Shown here piece by piece: positions 1 through 8,336 of a stretch of DNA of 40,919 bases. Made by a program: the position numbers and the translations under genes. The notes below the pieces were generated by a model. That model was not told the origin of the DNA and searched no databases. It saw only the letters and a list, made by a program, of their open reading frames with translations. Source of the stretch: Planctomycetota bacterium (GTDB taxonomy: Bacteria; Planctomycetota; Planctomycetia; Gemmatales; Gemmataceae); assembly GCA_009920765.1 (NCBI GenBank), contig RFZJ01000034.1:1-40919 (forward strand), in the 5' to 3' direction. The first letter of the stretch is position 1, and the number at the start of each line of letters is the position of its first letter.

Positions 1-110
1 TTTTCATCCTTGATTGCAACCGGTTTATCTGCACAACCGATTGCGACAATATAAATCAGGCCCATGGCCAACGCTGATAAGGCTAGTGAACGGTTTACTT
101 TTTTAAACAT
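1..110 (-). CDS. RND efflux periplasmic adaptor (membrane fusion protein), N-terminal part only
   Basis: Only the first 36 codons lie in the window. They encode a basic N-terminus, a hydrophobic stretch and a lipobox ending VAIGC (Cys26), so the product should be a lipoprotein facing the periplasm. The start ATG (108-110) overlaps the end of the RND pump gene by 8 bases, which implies translational coupling as the third gene of a tolC-RND-adaptor operon. The role is inferred from position and from the second efflux set in this window, whose adaptor (17667-19097) has the same lipoprotein start and also overlaps its pump gene. The diagnostic adaptor domains lie outside the window. Confidence 0.7.
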   Translation of the reverse strand, partial: MFKKVNRSLALSALAMGLIYIVAIGCADKPVAIKDE

Positions 111-3100
111 GATTAGTCTCTTTGTTGAGATTTTTATTTTCAGGGGCGAGCGAAACCTTGAAGCTGCAAGGGTTCGGAAAAAGAATGGCAAATGCAGGTG
201 CTAGCATTAAAAGGGATGCAAATAACCCGCCTGCGATGCCCCCCAAAACCGCACGGCCCAGTGCTGCGCTTTGCTCGCCTCCATTGGTGTTTCCCATTGC
301 CATCGGTATCATGCCCGCCATCATTGCCAATCCTGTCATCAGGATGGCGCGAAAGCGTTGTGTCGCTGCAAGTGGTGCAGCATCATAACCAGAATGCGCA
401 CCTTCGATCATGGCTTTCTGGGCGAAGCTGACAAGAAGGATGGCATTAGCGGTGGCGACGCCGATTGCCATGATGCTTCCCATGAATGATTGTAAATTAA
501 GCGTGGTGTTGGTTAGTTTCAAGGTGATTGCAATGCCAGCAAGTACGAAGGGCAGTGCCAGCATGGGGATCAAAGCAAGTCTGATTGATTGAAAATAAGC
601 GAGAAGTATGAGGAATATTGCCACCATTGAAAGGATGAGCCCAAGGGATAGCCCGGAGAATAATTCTTTCAAGATGGAGATCTGCCCCCGGACATCAACT
701 TGAACTCCAGTGGGTGGTGTGCCTGCTTCTGCGAGTGCTGCATCAATTAATTTAGAAGCTTTGCCTAAATCCGTATCTACAACATTGGCGGTGATACTGA
801 CCAGCCTGCGCATATTGTAGCGATCGATTTCGCCCGCCATGGTTCCATCCTTAACCTGTGCCACATCTCTTATAAGCCTTTGCTCAGGGCCTTTTTGGCT
901 TATGGGAATCGTTTCGATTTCTGTGGTGGAGTTCATGATGGCTTGGGGGATTTCAACTTGGACTTGGTATCCGATGCCGTTGGCTGGATCGCGCCAGTAG
1001 TTGGGGGTGGTGAATCTGGAAGAAGAAGTTGCAGCTATCAGGGATTTAGAAACATCATCAGCATGAACGCCTGAAAGGGCAGCTCGTTCTCGATCAATTT
1101 TTACATCTACAGTAGGATAATCGAGAGTCTGCCCGTAGCGGATATCTTTCAAGACTTTAATTTTTTCCATGGAATTGCGAATGGATTGTGCGAAGGCCCG
1201 GTTGTCTGCCATCTTTGGTCCGCTTACTACAACTTCAACGGGTGCAGCGGCGCCGAAGCTCATCACTTCGTTCACCACATCCGCAGCTTCAAACGAAAGT
1301 TCAATCTTTGTTTTTGCCATGCGATCCTTACTTACGGAGTGATGCAATTCTTTCCAGCGTTCATCAGTCCAGTTTTCGAGATATGAAACCAGTCCATTGC
1401 GGATCAACGCTTTTAATTTGTCTGCGGAGATACTTTTGGGTTTTATGGCGATGCGCATAAGAGCTTCCTCGGGCCCGCCCATCCATTGATAAACGCAGTT
1501 GATGGGGTAACTGGGAGGAACCAGCCCGACATATCCAAGCGAGAGGGTAAGGTTCTCATCGCCTATCTCTTTTTTGATCCAGCGCAGGGATTCCTGAACG
1601 ATGGCTTCAGTTTCTTCGATACGGGTTCCTGCGGGTGCACGGAGCCGGAATTGAACCTGCCCGTTATCCACAGGTGGGAAAAGATCGGTACCTGTTTGAG
1701 ATCCTGCAACCCAGAGTAAACCTATTGCAAGTGCAAGACCCAAGGGTAGCGAGATCCATCGCATACTTGTTAGTAATCGGATCAGGGAGCCATACGATCT
1801 GTTGGGTTTTTCATCGTCATGAAATTGGCCCTTGGGAATAAGCCAGATTGAAAGAACTGGAACCAATGTGCTGGAAAGAATATAAGAAGCGATCATGGCA
1901 AAGCCGACTGCAAGTGCCATGGGCAGAAACAGGGCAAGTGCAGGGCCCTTGAGGAAAGCAGCGCTGAGAAATACGCTAAGAACGCAAAGCATAGCAAGGA
2001 ATCTGGGCACTGCAGTATCAGCATTGCCCCGCACGACCGCTTCAGCAATTGTGCCAAAGCGGGGAATTTGCGAATGAATATTTTCAACTTCGACGGTGGC
2101 TTCATCCACCAAGATTCCCACTGCAAGGGCCAAGCCGCCAAGAGTCATCAGGTTTAATGAATAACCACATGCAAAAAGGGAAAGTACCGCTGCGATGAGT
2201 GCGATGGGGATGTTCAAAACCACGACGATTACGCTGCGCCAATCCCTGAGGAAAAGCAGAACCATCAAACCGGTGAGGATTGCGCCCAGCAGGGCTTCGA
2301 AGGCAACGCCTTCCAAAGCTGAAACAACCAGGGGCGATTGATCAAATTCAAATCGCACCCTGATATCTTCCGGAAGAGCAGCTTGCATCTTCGGAATATT
2401 CTCGCGAATCGCCTGCACCACGGAGAGTGTGCTTGCATCTGCTCTTTTTGTTGCAAGGATGTATACCGCTCTTTTACCATTCACCAAGGCGTATCCTGTT
2501 GCAATATCGTTGGCATCTGCTATCGAACCTGCAACATCGCGGATGAATATCTTCCTGTTCATATCGATGGGAATCGAACCTAATTCCGCAGGTTGTACCA
2601 CCATGGAGTTGACAGGCACGATTGGCATTTTTTCTTGCACCCGGATGGCACCTGATGGGCTGATGGCGTTGCCATGGGATAAAGCATCAACCACGGCATC
2701 GGGTGAAAGCTTGTAGGCGCGTAGTCGTTCGGGAAGAACGCTGATGACGACGGTGCGTTGGTTGCCCCCGAAGGGTGGTGGTGATGAAACTCCCGGGATG
2801 TTGGCAAACATGGGGCGCACCTTGAAGAGTGCCTGATCTTGGATCTGCCCGATGGTTTTGGTCTCGCTTGAAAGAACTAGATAGCCTACGGGAACGCTGC
2901 CAGTATCAAAGCGAATGATGAAAGGCGAAACGGTGCCCGGAGGCATGAATGCCCTTGATCGATTAACCTGACCCACGGTTTCAGCAAGTGCCTGTGCCAT
3001 GTCGGTGCCGGGGTGAAAGTACAACTTCATCAGAGAAACACCCTGCACATTTTTCGATTCAACATGGTGGATGCCACCGATATAGAGGAAGTGGTATTCG

Positions 3101-3300
3101 TAATAGTTGGCAAGAAGGCCTTCCATCTGGGCGGGATCCATGCCGCCATAGGGTTGGCAAACATAAAGCACGGGCAGATTCAAAGAGGGAAAGATATCGA
3201 TTTTGATGCGGGAAAGGGCAAGCAACCCTGCAAGAATAACCCCAAGTACCATGACACAAATGGTGACGGGTCTTCTGAGTGCAAAATTAATAGGGTTCAT
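103..3300 (-). CDS. RND-family efflux pump permease (AcrB/HAE-like)
   Basis: A 1065-residue inner-membrane proton-driven exporter of the usual RND length. It begins MNPINFALRRPV, with the first membrane helix at about 13-30, followed by a large periplasmic domain to about 325. TM4 carries the VDEATVEVENI signature with acidic residues D399 and E400, where AcrB has an Asp-Asp pair. The second half repeats this plan, and its TM10 reads IGVATANAIL (946-955), so Ala951 stands where AcrB has its relay lysine. The gene lies 21 bases after the tolC-like gene and overlaps the adaptor gene by 8 bases, so the three form one operon. The pump at 19094-22381 is a clear paralogue. Family assignment is secure; the exported substrate is unknown. 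Confidence 0.95.
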   Translation of the reverse strand: MNPINFALRRPVTICVMVLGVILAGLLALSRIKIDIFPSLNLPVLYVCQPYGGMDPAQMEGLLANYYEYHFLYIGGIHHVESKNVQGVSLMKLYFHPGTDMAQALAETVGQVNRSRAFMPPGTVSPFIIRFDTGSVPVGYLVLSSETKTIGQIQDQALFKVRPMFANIPGVSSPPPFGGNQRTVVISVLPERLRAYKLSPDAVVDALSHGNAISPSGAIRVQEKMPIVPVNSMVVQPAELGSIPIDMNRKIFIRDVAGSIADANDIATGYALVNGKRAVYILATKRADASTLSVVQAIRENIPKMQAALPEDIRVRFEFDQSPLVVSALEGVAFEALLGAILTGLMVLLFLRDWRSVIVVVLNIPIALIAAVLSLFACGYSLNLMTLGGLALAVGILVDEATVEVENIHSQIPRFGTIAEAVVRGNADTAVPRFLAMLCVLSVFLSAAFLKGPALALFLPMALAVGFAMIASYILSSTLVPVLSIWLIPKGQFHDDEKPNRSYGSLIRLLTSMRWISLPLGLALAIGLLWVAGSQTGTDLFPPVDNGQVQFRLRAPAGTRIEETEAIVQESLRWIKKEIGDENLTLSLGYVGLVPPSYPINCVYQWMGGPEEALMRIAIKPKSISADKLKALIRNGLVSYLENWTDERWKELHHSVSKDRMAKTKIELSFEAADVVNEVMSFGAAAPVEVVVSGPKMADNRAFAQSIRNSMEKIKVLKDIRYGQTLDYPTVDVKIDRERAALSGVHADDVSKSLIAATSSSRFTTPNYWRDPANGIGYQVQVEIPQAIMNSTTEIETIPISQKGPEQRLIRDVAQVKDGTMAGEIDRYNMRRLVSITANVVDTDLGKASKLIDAALAEAGTPPTGVQVDVRGQISILKELFSGLSLGLILSMVAIFLILLAYFQSIRLALIPMLALPFVLAGIAITLKLTNTTLNLQSFMGSIMAIGVATANAILLVSFAQKAMIEGAHSGYDAAPLAATQRFRAILMTGLAMMAGMIPMAMGNTNGGEQSAALGRAVLGGIAGGLFASLLMLAPAFAILFPNPCSFKVSLAPENKNLNKETNHV

Positions 3301-3321
3301 GCATTGCTCTGATAGAGGGCA

Positions 3322-4875
3322 TTACGGTGGAAGAGGGATGACCCGCTCAATTGTAGCAGAAGGATAGACAGGTTCCACGATAGAGATTTCTTTATCAGAA
3401 GGTTTGGGTTTTAAAACAACCGAGTGATCCCCGACTTGCTGGCCTGGATGGCCCAAGGCCCGATAGAGCCTGAACTGGGCCCTGTTGTGTTCAGCAATCG
3501 CCTTGTAATAATCTCTATAGGCTTGTTGCAGGCTTTGAATGGAGACAAGAACTTCTTGAGGGCGGAAAACCAGGGTTATGGTGTCCCCTATCCTGCGGGT
3601 TTGACTAAGACCTTGGGCATTTTTATCTGCGGTATCGATGGCATACTGCAAGCCATCTTCGGCATCCTTGATTCTTCGGGTGGTGCGAACGGCCTGGGCA
3701 TGGGCAGCAACCACTTCCGCTGCAATCCTATCTTGAACCTGGTAAAACTCAAGGGCAGCTGCATTGTTCTGAGCCTGTCTTTCGCGTTTAAGAGCTATAT
3801 TGCCTATGCCAAAACTCTCGAGCTCCCAGAGGACTTGAAGATCCATGGAATTGCGCATGCCGAAGTCTGCCATGGAGCCATTGTTGCCCCCGCCGAAAAG
3901 GCCGGAAGAAAGAGTGCCGCCTGGGTGTGTAGCTGCGCCACGAAGCAAGATACTTGGAATGAGTGGACGCATTTTTTCTTGTTGCAAGCGGGCAATGCTG
4001 GCTTGAACCAGGGCTTGTTGCGATGCGAGTTCGGGTCGCAAGGTTAAGCCGATGGGAATAAGTTCATCGATGGTTCTTGCGGGGTCGATCAAATCGATTT
4101 TAAGATGGGGCGGCTCTTGGGGAGTTACTCGTAATCCTGATTGTAAATGTAAAACCCTGATAAGTTCTGCACTTTGAACCTGCCAGGCTTCGTATGCGTA
4201 TTCAAGATCCTGCCTTCTGCGTGCAAGCTCTGCTCTTACCCTGCTTGCTTCAGCAGGTGGCGATAACCCAGCACTAAGCTGGCGGGTTTTTTCTGCAAGT
4301 TCTTCAGATCTTTTTACGGTATCGAGCGCGCTTGCTACATCGCCCCTGGCTTCCTGTACTTTAAAGTAGGATTCCGCAACGGTTAAGAGACTATCGTTGA
4401 TTGCAGCTTGTTTGTCTGCCTCTCGTGACTTCACAACTTGTTTTGCTGCGAGGGGTTTGTAGATGGCATCGGAGAGGGCGAAAACTGCGGTGGGCCCCAA
4501 TCCCACCATGAATGCCCCTTTACTTGTGCCAAATACTTTGCCTTTAATGTCTTGAATCTGCCCATCGCTTCGTAGGTAATCGGTACCGATGTTTAGGGTT
4601 GGCAGCCATAGGGCCTTGGCTCGCAATAAGTCGGCTTGGGCAGCAGTGATTCGTTCGCCAGCGATTGCGATATCGAGTGGCCGGGCGTTTGCAAGTTGCA
4701 TTGCTACGGGCAGGTTGATAGCAAAAGAGGGTTCAACTTCATCAGTTTTGTCAACAATCGAAAGTTTGGGAACAATCCCCTGTATTGGTGCAGGCATTTC
4801 TTGGGCGGGTACATTATCCAAGCAGATAAATATAAGAAACATCCCAACGAAGAGGGTCCCGATTCTTTGTATCAA
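3322..4875 (-). CDS. TolC/OEP-type outer membrane efflux channel
   Basis: A 517-residue outer-membrane factor that would complete a tripartite exporter with the pump downstream. An N-terminal signal peptide ends near VPAQ (about residue 25). Long helical, Ala/Gln/Arg-rich segments follow in two repeats, typical of OEP proteins. The start is taken as TTG at 4875 because it yields a proper signal peptide with a basic N-terminus; the first in-frame ATG (4839) would cut into it. I see no good Shine-Dalgarno. The sequence shares long stretches with the second copy at 15989-17647, for example LxPTLxxGxDYxRxDGQ, QQALVQAxIxxLxQEKMRP and RPQEVL/V. First gene of the minus-strand operon tolC-RND-adaptor. 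Confidence 0.92.
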   Translation of the reverse strand: MIQRIGTLFVGMFLIFICLDNVPAQEMPAPIQGIVPKLSIVDKTDEVEPSFAINLPVAMQLANARPLDIAIAGERITAAQADLLRAKALWLPTLNIGTDYLRSDGQIQDIKGKVFGTSKGAFMVGLGPTAVFALSDAIYKPLAAKQVVKSREADKQAAINDSLLTVAESYFKVQEARGDVASALDTVKRSEELAEKTRQLSAGLSPPAEASRVRAELARRRQDLEYAYEAWQVQSAELIRVLHLQSGLRVTPQEPPHLKIDLIDPARTIDELIPIGLTLRPELASQQALVQASIARLQQEKMRPLIPSILLRGAATHPGGTLSSGLFGGGNNGSMADFGMRNSMDLQVLWELESFGIGNIALKRERQAQNNAAALEFYQVQDRIAAEVVAAHAQAVRTTRRIKDAEDGLQYAIDTADKNAQGLSQTRRIGDTITLVFRPQEVLVSIQSLQQAYRDYYKAIAEHNRAQFRLYRALGHPGQQVGDHSVVLKPKPSDKEISIVEPVYPSATIERVIPLPP

Positions 4876-4997
4876 GGATTTTTTACTGCCGTTAAAAATG
4901 GAACAAGTCTCCCAATATACAATACCATCCTTTAATTCATCGGGTTTTTGACAGATAAGCGTTACTTTTCGAAAGAAGGTAGGGAAAAATGGGGTTT

Positions 4998-5062
4998 AAT
5001 GTTAAGATAGAGAAGGTAGATTTGTCTGTTTTTATGGTGAGGTTCTTTAAAAATGTTAAAAT
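4998..5062 (+). promoter_or_regulatory. Two AATGTTAARAT boxes in the divergent upstream region
   Basis: The 261-base gap between the divergent tolC-like gene and the HEAT-repeat gene holds two copies of an 11-mer, AATGTTAARAT, at 4998-5008 and 5052-5062. A third copy lies upstream of the other tolC-like gene (15824-15834). The TAARAT core could be a -10 element for the plus-strand HEAT gene, but no convincing -35 sits 16-18 bases upstream. It could equally be a regulator site shared by the two efflux loci. Function is inferred only. Confidence 0.3.
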
Positions 5063-5136
5063 CAGGGGTTTTATCGGAACTATACCCCCTAGTTTAATGT
5101 CTAATAAGCAGGTCTATTAATTACAGGAGAGAGAAC

Positions 5137-5868
5137 ATGCGCGTATTTTCCTTTGGGTTTTTCTTATTGTTCACTGGGGCTATCCTTGCAGAAGATGCCT
5201 TGGATCTTGTGAAGCAACTAAAGAACCCAGACAATGAAGAAAGGCGAAAAGCTGCACAGAAACTTTTGGAACTCAAGGAAGAGGCCAAGTCGGTTACTCC
5301 TGATATGATTGCAGCCTTGAAAAAGGAAAACGATGTGTTTGTTAAAAGGTTTTTAATTCAGGCGCTGGGTGCCGCAAAGGCTGATCCAAAAATAGCAGTT
5401 CCAATTCTCGCAACGATGATCAAGGATAGTAATCCAAAACTGATCGAAGCCGCAATTGGTAGCTTGGGAAGCATGGGTTCAAAAGGAGTGGATCCATTGG
5501 TAGGTTTTATCGCACCTTCTAAAGTTGCAGATGGCAAAACAAAAGGCAAGGATGAGAAGAAGGGTGGTATCAAGGTAGACCCAGTAGGAGATCTCATAGG
5601 CAAGGCTGCGCAATCGTTGGGTGAAATTGGTGCGGATGCAAAACCCGCAGTGCCTGCTTTGATAGGGGCATTGAAAAATGCCAATGCTCGTATTGATGCT
5701 GCCAACGCTTTGGGTAGCATTGGGCCCGGTGCCAAGGAAGCGATCCCGAAGTTACAGGAAATCATTGAAGACAAGAACACCAAGCGCGATAAGAATTATG
5801 CGAAGGCGGTGAATGATGCGTTAAAGAAAATCCAAGGTAATGAAACAGTAAAGAAGAAGAAGAAATAG
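5137..5868 (+). CDS. Exported HEAT-repeat protein
   Basis: A 243-residue protein with a signal peptide (cleavage near Ala18, FTGAILA|ED). Alpha-helical HEAT-type repeats fill the rest: hydrophobic-charged heptads with recurring motifs such as AAQSLGEIGADAKPAVPALIGAL (about 167-190) and AANALGSIGPGAKEAIPKL (about 189-210). A lysine- and glycine-rich linker (about 130-145) interrupts the repeats, and the tail is KKKKK. CAGGAGAG lies just upstream of the ATG. Such repeats are protein-binding scaffolds in the planctomycete cell envelope; no catalytic motif is visible. The gene converges on the lipoprotein gene with one base between the stop codons. Confidence 0.85.
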   Translation: MRVFSFGFFLLFTGAILAEDALDLVKQLKNPDNEERRKAAQKLLELKEEAKSVTPDMIAALKKENDVFVKRFLIQALGAAKADPKIAVPILATMIKDSNPKLIEAAIGSLGSMGSKGVDPLVGFIAPSKVADGKTKGKDEKKGGIKVDPVGDLIGKAAQSLGEIGADAKPAVPALIGALKNANARIDAANALGSIGPGAKEAIPKLQEIIEDKNTKRDKNYAKAVNDALKKIQGNETVKKKKK

Positions 5869-5869
5869 A

Positions 5870-6265
5870 TTACTTGGATTTGAGATCGAAGTTAAATTCA
5901 TTCGGCCCCGCTTTAAGCTCTGCTTTCAGCGGGGTCTGTTCTTTACTGCTGTAAGCCAGGGGGGTGATGCGGGTGGGCATGGGAACACTTCCCGGGCCTT
6001 TAGCAATGCTCACCTCGTTGGCGATGATCACCACTTTGTAATTACCAGGCAAGGTTTTGGCTTCTGCACCTATTGTGTAGGAACCATCTGGATTAATACG
6101 GGTTGTAGATACCACGACACCTTCCGCCTGATGAAAACCTATATCGCCTTTATCCAGGATTTTCCCTTCGAGGGTTACTTTCCCGGAAATTGTGGATACA
6201 TTTCCGCCACATCCAGAAACCCCACAAAGCAAAACAAAACAAATTATAGGAACCAAGGCTTTCAT
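5870..6265 (-). CDS. Small lipoprotein with a carboxypeptidase-regulatory-like (beta-sandwich) domain
   Basis: A 131-residue protein with a lipoprotein signal ending GVSGC (Cys19). One beta-rich domain follows, with the pattern ISGKVTLEGK...DGSYTIG...LPGNYKVVI, typical of the carboxypeptidase regulatory-like/transthyretin-like fold common in planctomycete surface proteins. It sits 28 bases after the DUF1559 gene on the same strand, so the two are probably co-transcribed. The same DUF1559-then-lipoprotein order recurs at 31757-33109 with a lipoprotein of the same length and plan. No enzymatic function is evident. Confidence 0.85.
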   Translation of the reverse strand: MKALVPIICFVLLCGVSGCGGNVSTISGKVTLEGKILDKGDIGFHQAEGVVVSTTRINPDGSYTIGAEAKTLPGNYKVVIIANEVSIAKGPGSVPMPTRITPLAYSSKEQTPLKAELKAGPNEFNFDLKSK

Positions 6266-6293
6266 GATTGAAATCCATCAAGAGAGGGAGAAA

Positions 6294-7244
6294 TTAATAG
6301 TTTGGAATAACCTCTTCAGCATCTTTGGTGCTAAGGGGTTTGTAGACATTGGTGTAATCGATATTATTGGTAAGAAATTTGATACTTCCATCTGCGAAGG
6401 CAAAACTTGCGCCTCCTGAATGTTTGCTGCGAAAAGAGATGACATTCCACCAATCGCCCGGGGTAGAGGGTTTGGGGACATAATTAAGGGGAGCGTGGGT
6501 GCTTGCGTAATCGCCATTGGCATAGAATGCTGCGGAGTGATAATTCTCAATCGGTGTGTCTTCTCCAATCATTAGGGTGTTACTGGTGCCATCCTTGATA
6601 TTGGATAGTCGCACAACCCCCTGATATGAATTTCGAAAGAAAATACCGGGGCAGGGATTACTATTATGGCAATCTGGCATTCTACCTTGATGAATGCTGG
6701 ACGCACCTCCCATGCGGTTATCGCCCATCGAGCCTTTGTAATTGGTGAGTGTCACCTTGATTGGATCAAACTGGAACATCTTGGTTTCAACTGGTGAACC
6801 TGGAAGCGCAGAACCATCCGAAGGGCAATAAAGCATTTTCATGGGGGAAGCGATTGCAGTCCTGCAACCTGGATCGAGTAACCCCCCGCCAGCAAACATC
6901 GAGCCAGATTCATAGGGGATGATCTGTTTGTAAATAGCTTCTGCTTCCAAAAAAGGAAGGGTGCGAAAAATCCAGCCAAAGCCATTATTCGGGGCCTTGG
7001 GGGCAGGACCTTCTGTCCAGGGAGAAGTACTCATTGGAAATGTTTGATGTGTGGAAATATAGTTGTGCACCCCCAGTGCCAATTGCTTTAGGTTATTCTG
7101 GCATTGCATCTTGGCAGCAGCTTCGCGCACTTTCTGCACCGCAGGCAGCAACAACCCAATTAAGATTGCGATGATTGCTATGACAACTAATAACTCAATA
7201 AGTGTGAATGCCTTGACAGAATTTTTCGAAAATGTGCTTGTCAT
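6294..7244 (-). CDS. DUF1559 prepilin-like protein with type IV pilin N-terminal methylation motif
   Basis: A 316-residue protein. The N-terminus is a class III signal, [33 protein letters not shown] (given as KAFTLIELLVV then a hydrophobic helix), recognised by prepilin peptidase. The DUF1559 body has the expected landmarks: CQNNLKQLALGVHNY, DGTSNTLMIGED and a C-terminal FAFADGSIKFL block. The start at 7244 is chosen because GAGG lies 6 bases upstream; an in-frame ATG at 7256 and a longer extension to 7304 lack this. Proteins of this family are abundant in planctomycetes and are thought to be surface or pseudopilus-like. Directly upstream on the same strand lies a decayed paralogue (7301-8254). 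Confidence 0.93.
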   Translation of the reverse strand: MTSTFSKNSVKAFTLIELLVVIAIIAILIGLLLPAVQKVREAAAKMQCQNNLKQLALGVHNYISTHQTFPMSTSPWTEGPAPKAPNNGFGWIFRTLPFLEAEAIYKQIIPYESGSMFAGGGLLDPGCRTAIASPMKMLYCPSDGSALPGSPVETKMFQFDPIKVTLTNYKGSMGDNRMGGASSIHQGRMPDCHNSNPCPGIFFRNSYQGVVRLSNIKDGTSNTLMIGEDTPIENYHSAAFYANGDYASTHAPLNYVPKPSTPGDWWNVISFRSKHSGGASFAFADGSIKFLTNNIDYTNVYKPLSTKDAEEVIPNY

Positions 7245-7300
7245 GCTAGACCTCATAACTCTTAAGATATTTAAATGGTACCCGAGGTCAGCATTCAAGG

Positions 7301-8254
7301 TCAATTATAATCGGAGAAAGAGGCAATTTCGCCACCCTCCAAAATGATAAGGTTTGCGAAGTTTAGAATGCTAATGTTTTGATTGACTAAGTGAACCGGG
7401 CCATCTGCAAATACGGTACTGATGCCCCCGGTTTAAAAGGAGTAAGTTTCATTGTTATTGCTGCAATTTACAGGACATTTACCAAACATAAGGCTTTAGC
7501 TAGGGGCGCTGTTATCGAAGCCTGCCACTGAAAAAGAATTGTCTCGATCGGCCCATCTTGCTCCAGAAGAAACCGAAGTTGGTATAGGCGCACCCATTCA
7601 AAATCGTAATGGCCTGCCTACATCTTCCATTAACATCTTGGTGTTTGATGTGCCATCGGATATTTGCGCAATCTTGATCCCTAAAATTTTGTTTGAAGAA
7701 AAATTTCTAAGTACCCTTTTCTAATTGGTGATGAAGCTTGCTGGTAGTATCGCAGGTACTGCATTTCTTAAGTTTGCATCGATATAAGATGGATGGCCTT
7801 AATCCGAGGGTGCTGTAGTTACCTATATCACTTCCCGGCGCCGGGGAATTCAAATGCTTTTACCACCTTTGCAGCGACATCTGAATTCTTTACGCCATTG
7901 TTGTTAAGGTTGACATCGTGCTGATTCTTTGCAAAATCATACCTCCGGTAAATGCTTTCAAGGGAAGAAGCTGTGTGCAAAATCCATGAATGGTTTTGCT
8001 TGGAACCGGTAGTCGTTTGATCCGATTCCGCCATGGGAAAAAGTATTGTAAATCTCGTGGTATCCAACTAATGAAAGCCCTAATTGCTTAAGATTGTTGG
8101 AGCATTTGGCGGGGGATGCGACCTCAGGCACTTTATGAACTGTTGGCAGCAGCAAGCCTATCAAAATCGCAATGATGGCAATCACCACTAATAGCTCTAT
8201 TAGGCTGAATGCAGATTTTTTTATAGTCACCGTAATTCTCAAAGAAAAGTTCAA
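7301..8254 (-). pseudogene. Decayed DUF1559 prepilin-like gene
   Basis: The first 98 codons (8254 down to 7958) are intact, with the [20 protein letters not shown] pilin signal and [14 protein letters not shown]. The frame then stops. The next homologous piece, IYRRYDFAKNQHDVN, is in a different frame and ends at 7828. Further down, separate pieces still read DGTSNTKMLMED (near 7640-7680), CPVNCSNNNETYSF (near 7430-7480), STVFADGPVHLVNQNI (near 7360-7420) and a terminal LEGGEIASF ending in TGA at 7301-7303. Together they cover about 318 codons in the right order, the family's normal length, broken by frameshifts and in-frame stops. It is a dead copy lying head-to-tail before the intact gene at 6294-7244. 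Confidence 0.85.
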
Positions 8255-8292
8255 TAAGATCTGATACGCTTATTTTAATTCAATAAAATCAG
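8250..8292 (+). repeat. Short direct repeat TTCAATAARATCWG upstream of the dehydrogenase operon
   Basis: Two 14-base copies with two mismatches (8250-8263 and 8279-8292), 29 bases apart start to start, lie 45-87 bases before the first gene of the plus-strand operon. They could be a repressor or activator site, or overlapping TAARAT -10 elements. The first copy overlaps the start of the DUF1559 pseudogene. No function can be shown. Confidence 0.25.
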
Positions 8293-8336
8293 CGGTTTGA
8301 ATTGAAAAGCTCTGGTTATTACGAAAAGAGAATTAT

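Noticed and set aside
3424..4047. A 207-codon plus-strand open frame inside the first tolC-like gene
   Set aside because: Antisense to a well-supported gene, with no ribosome binding site and no family resemblance.
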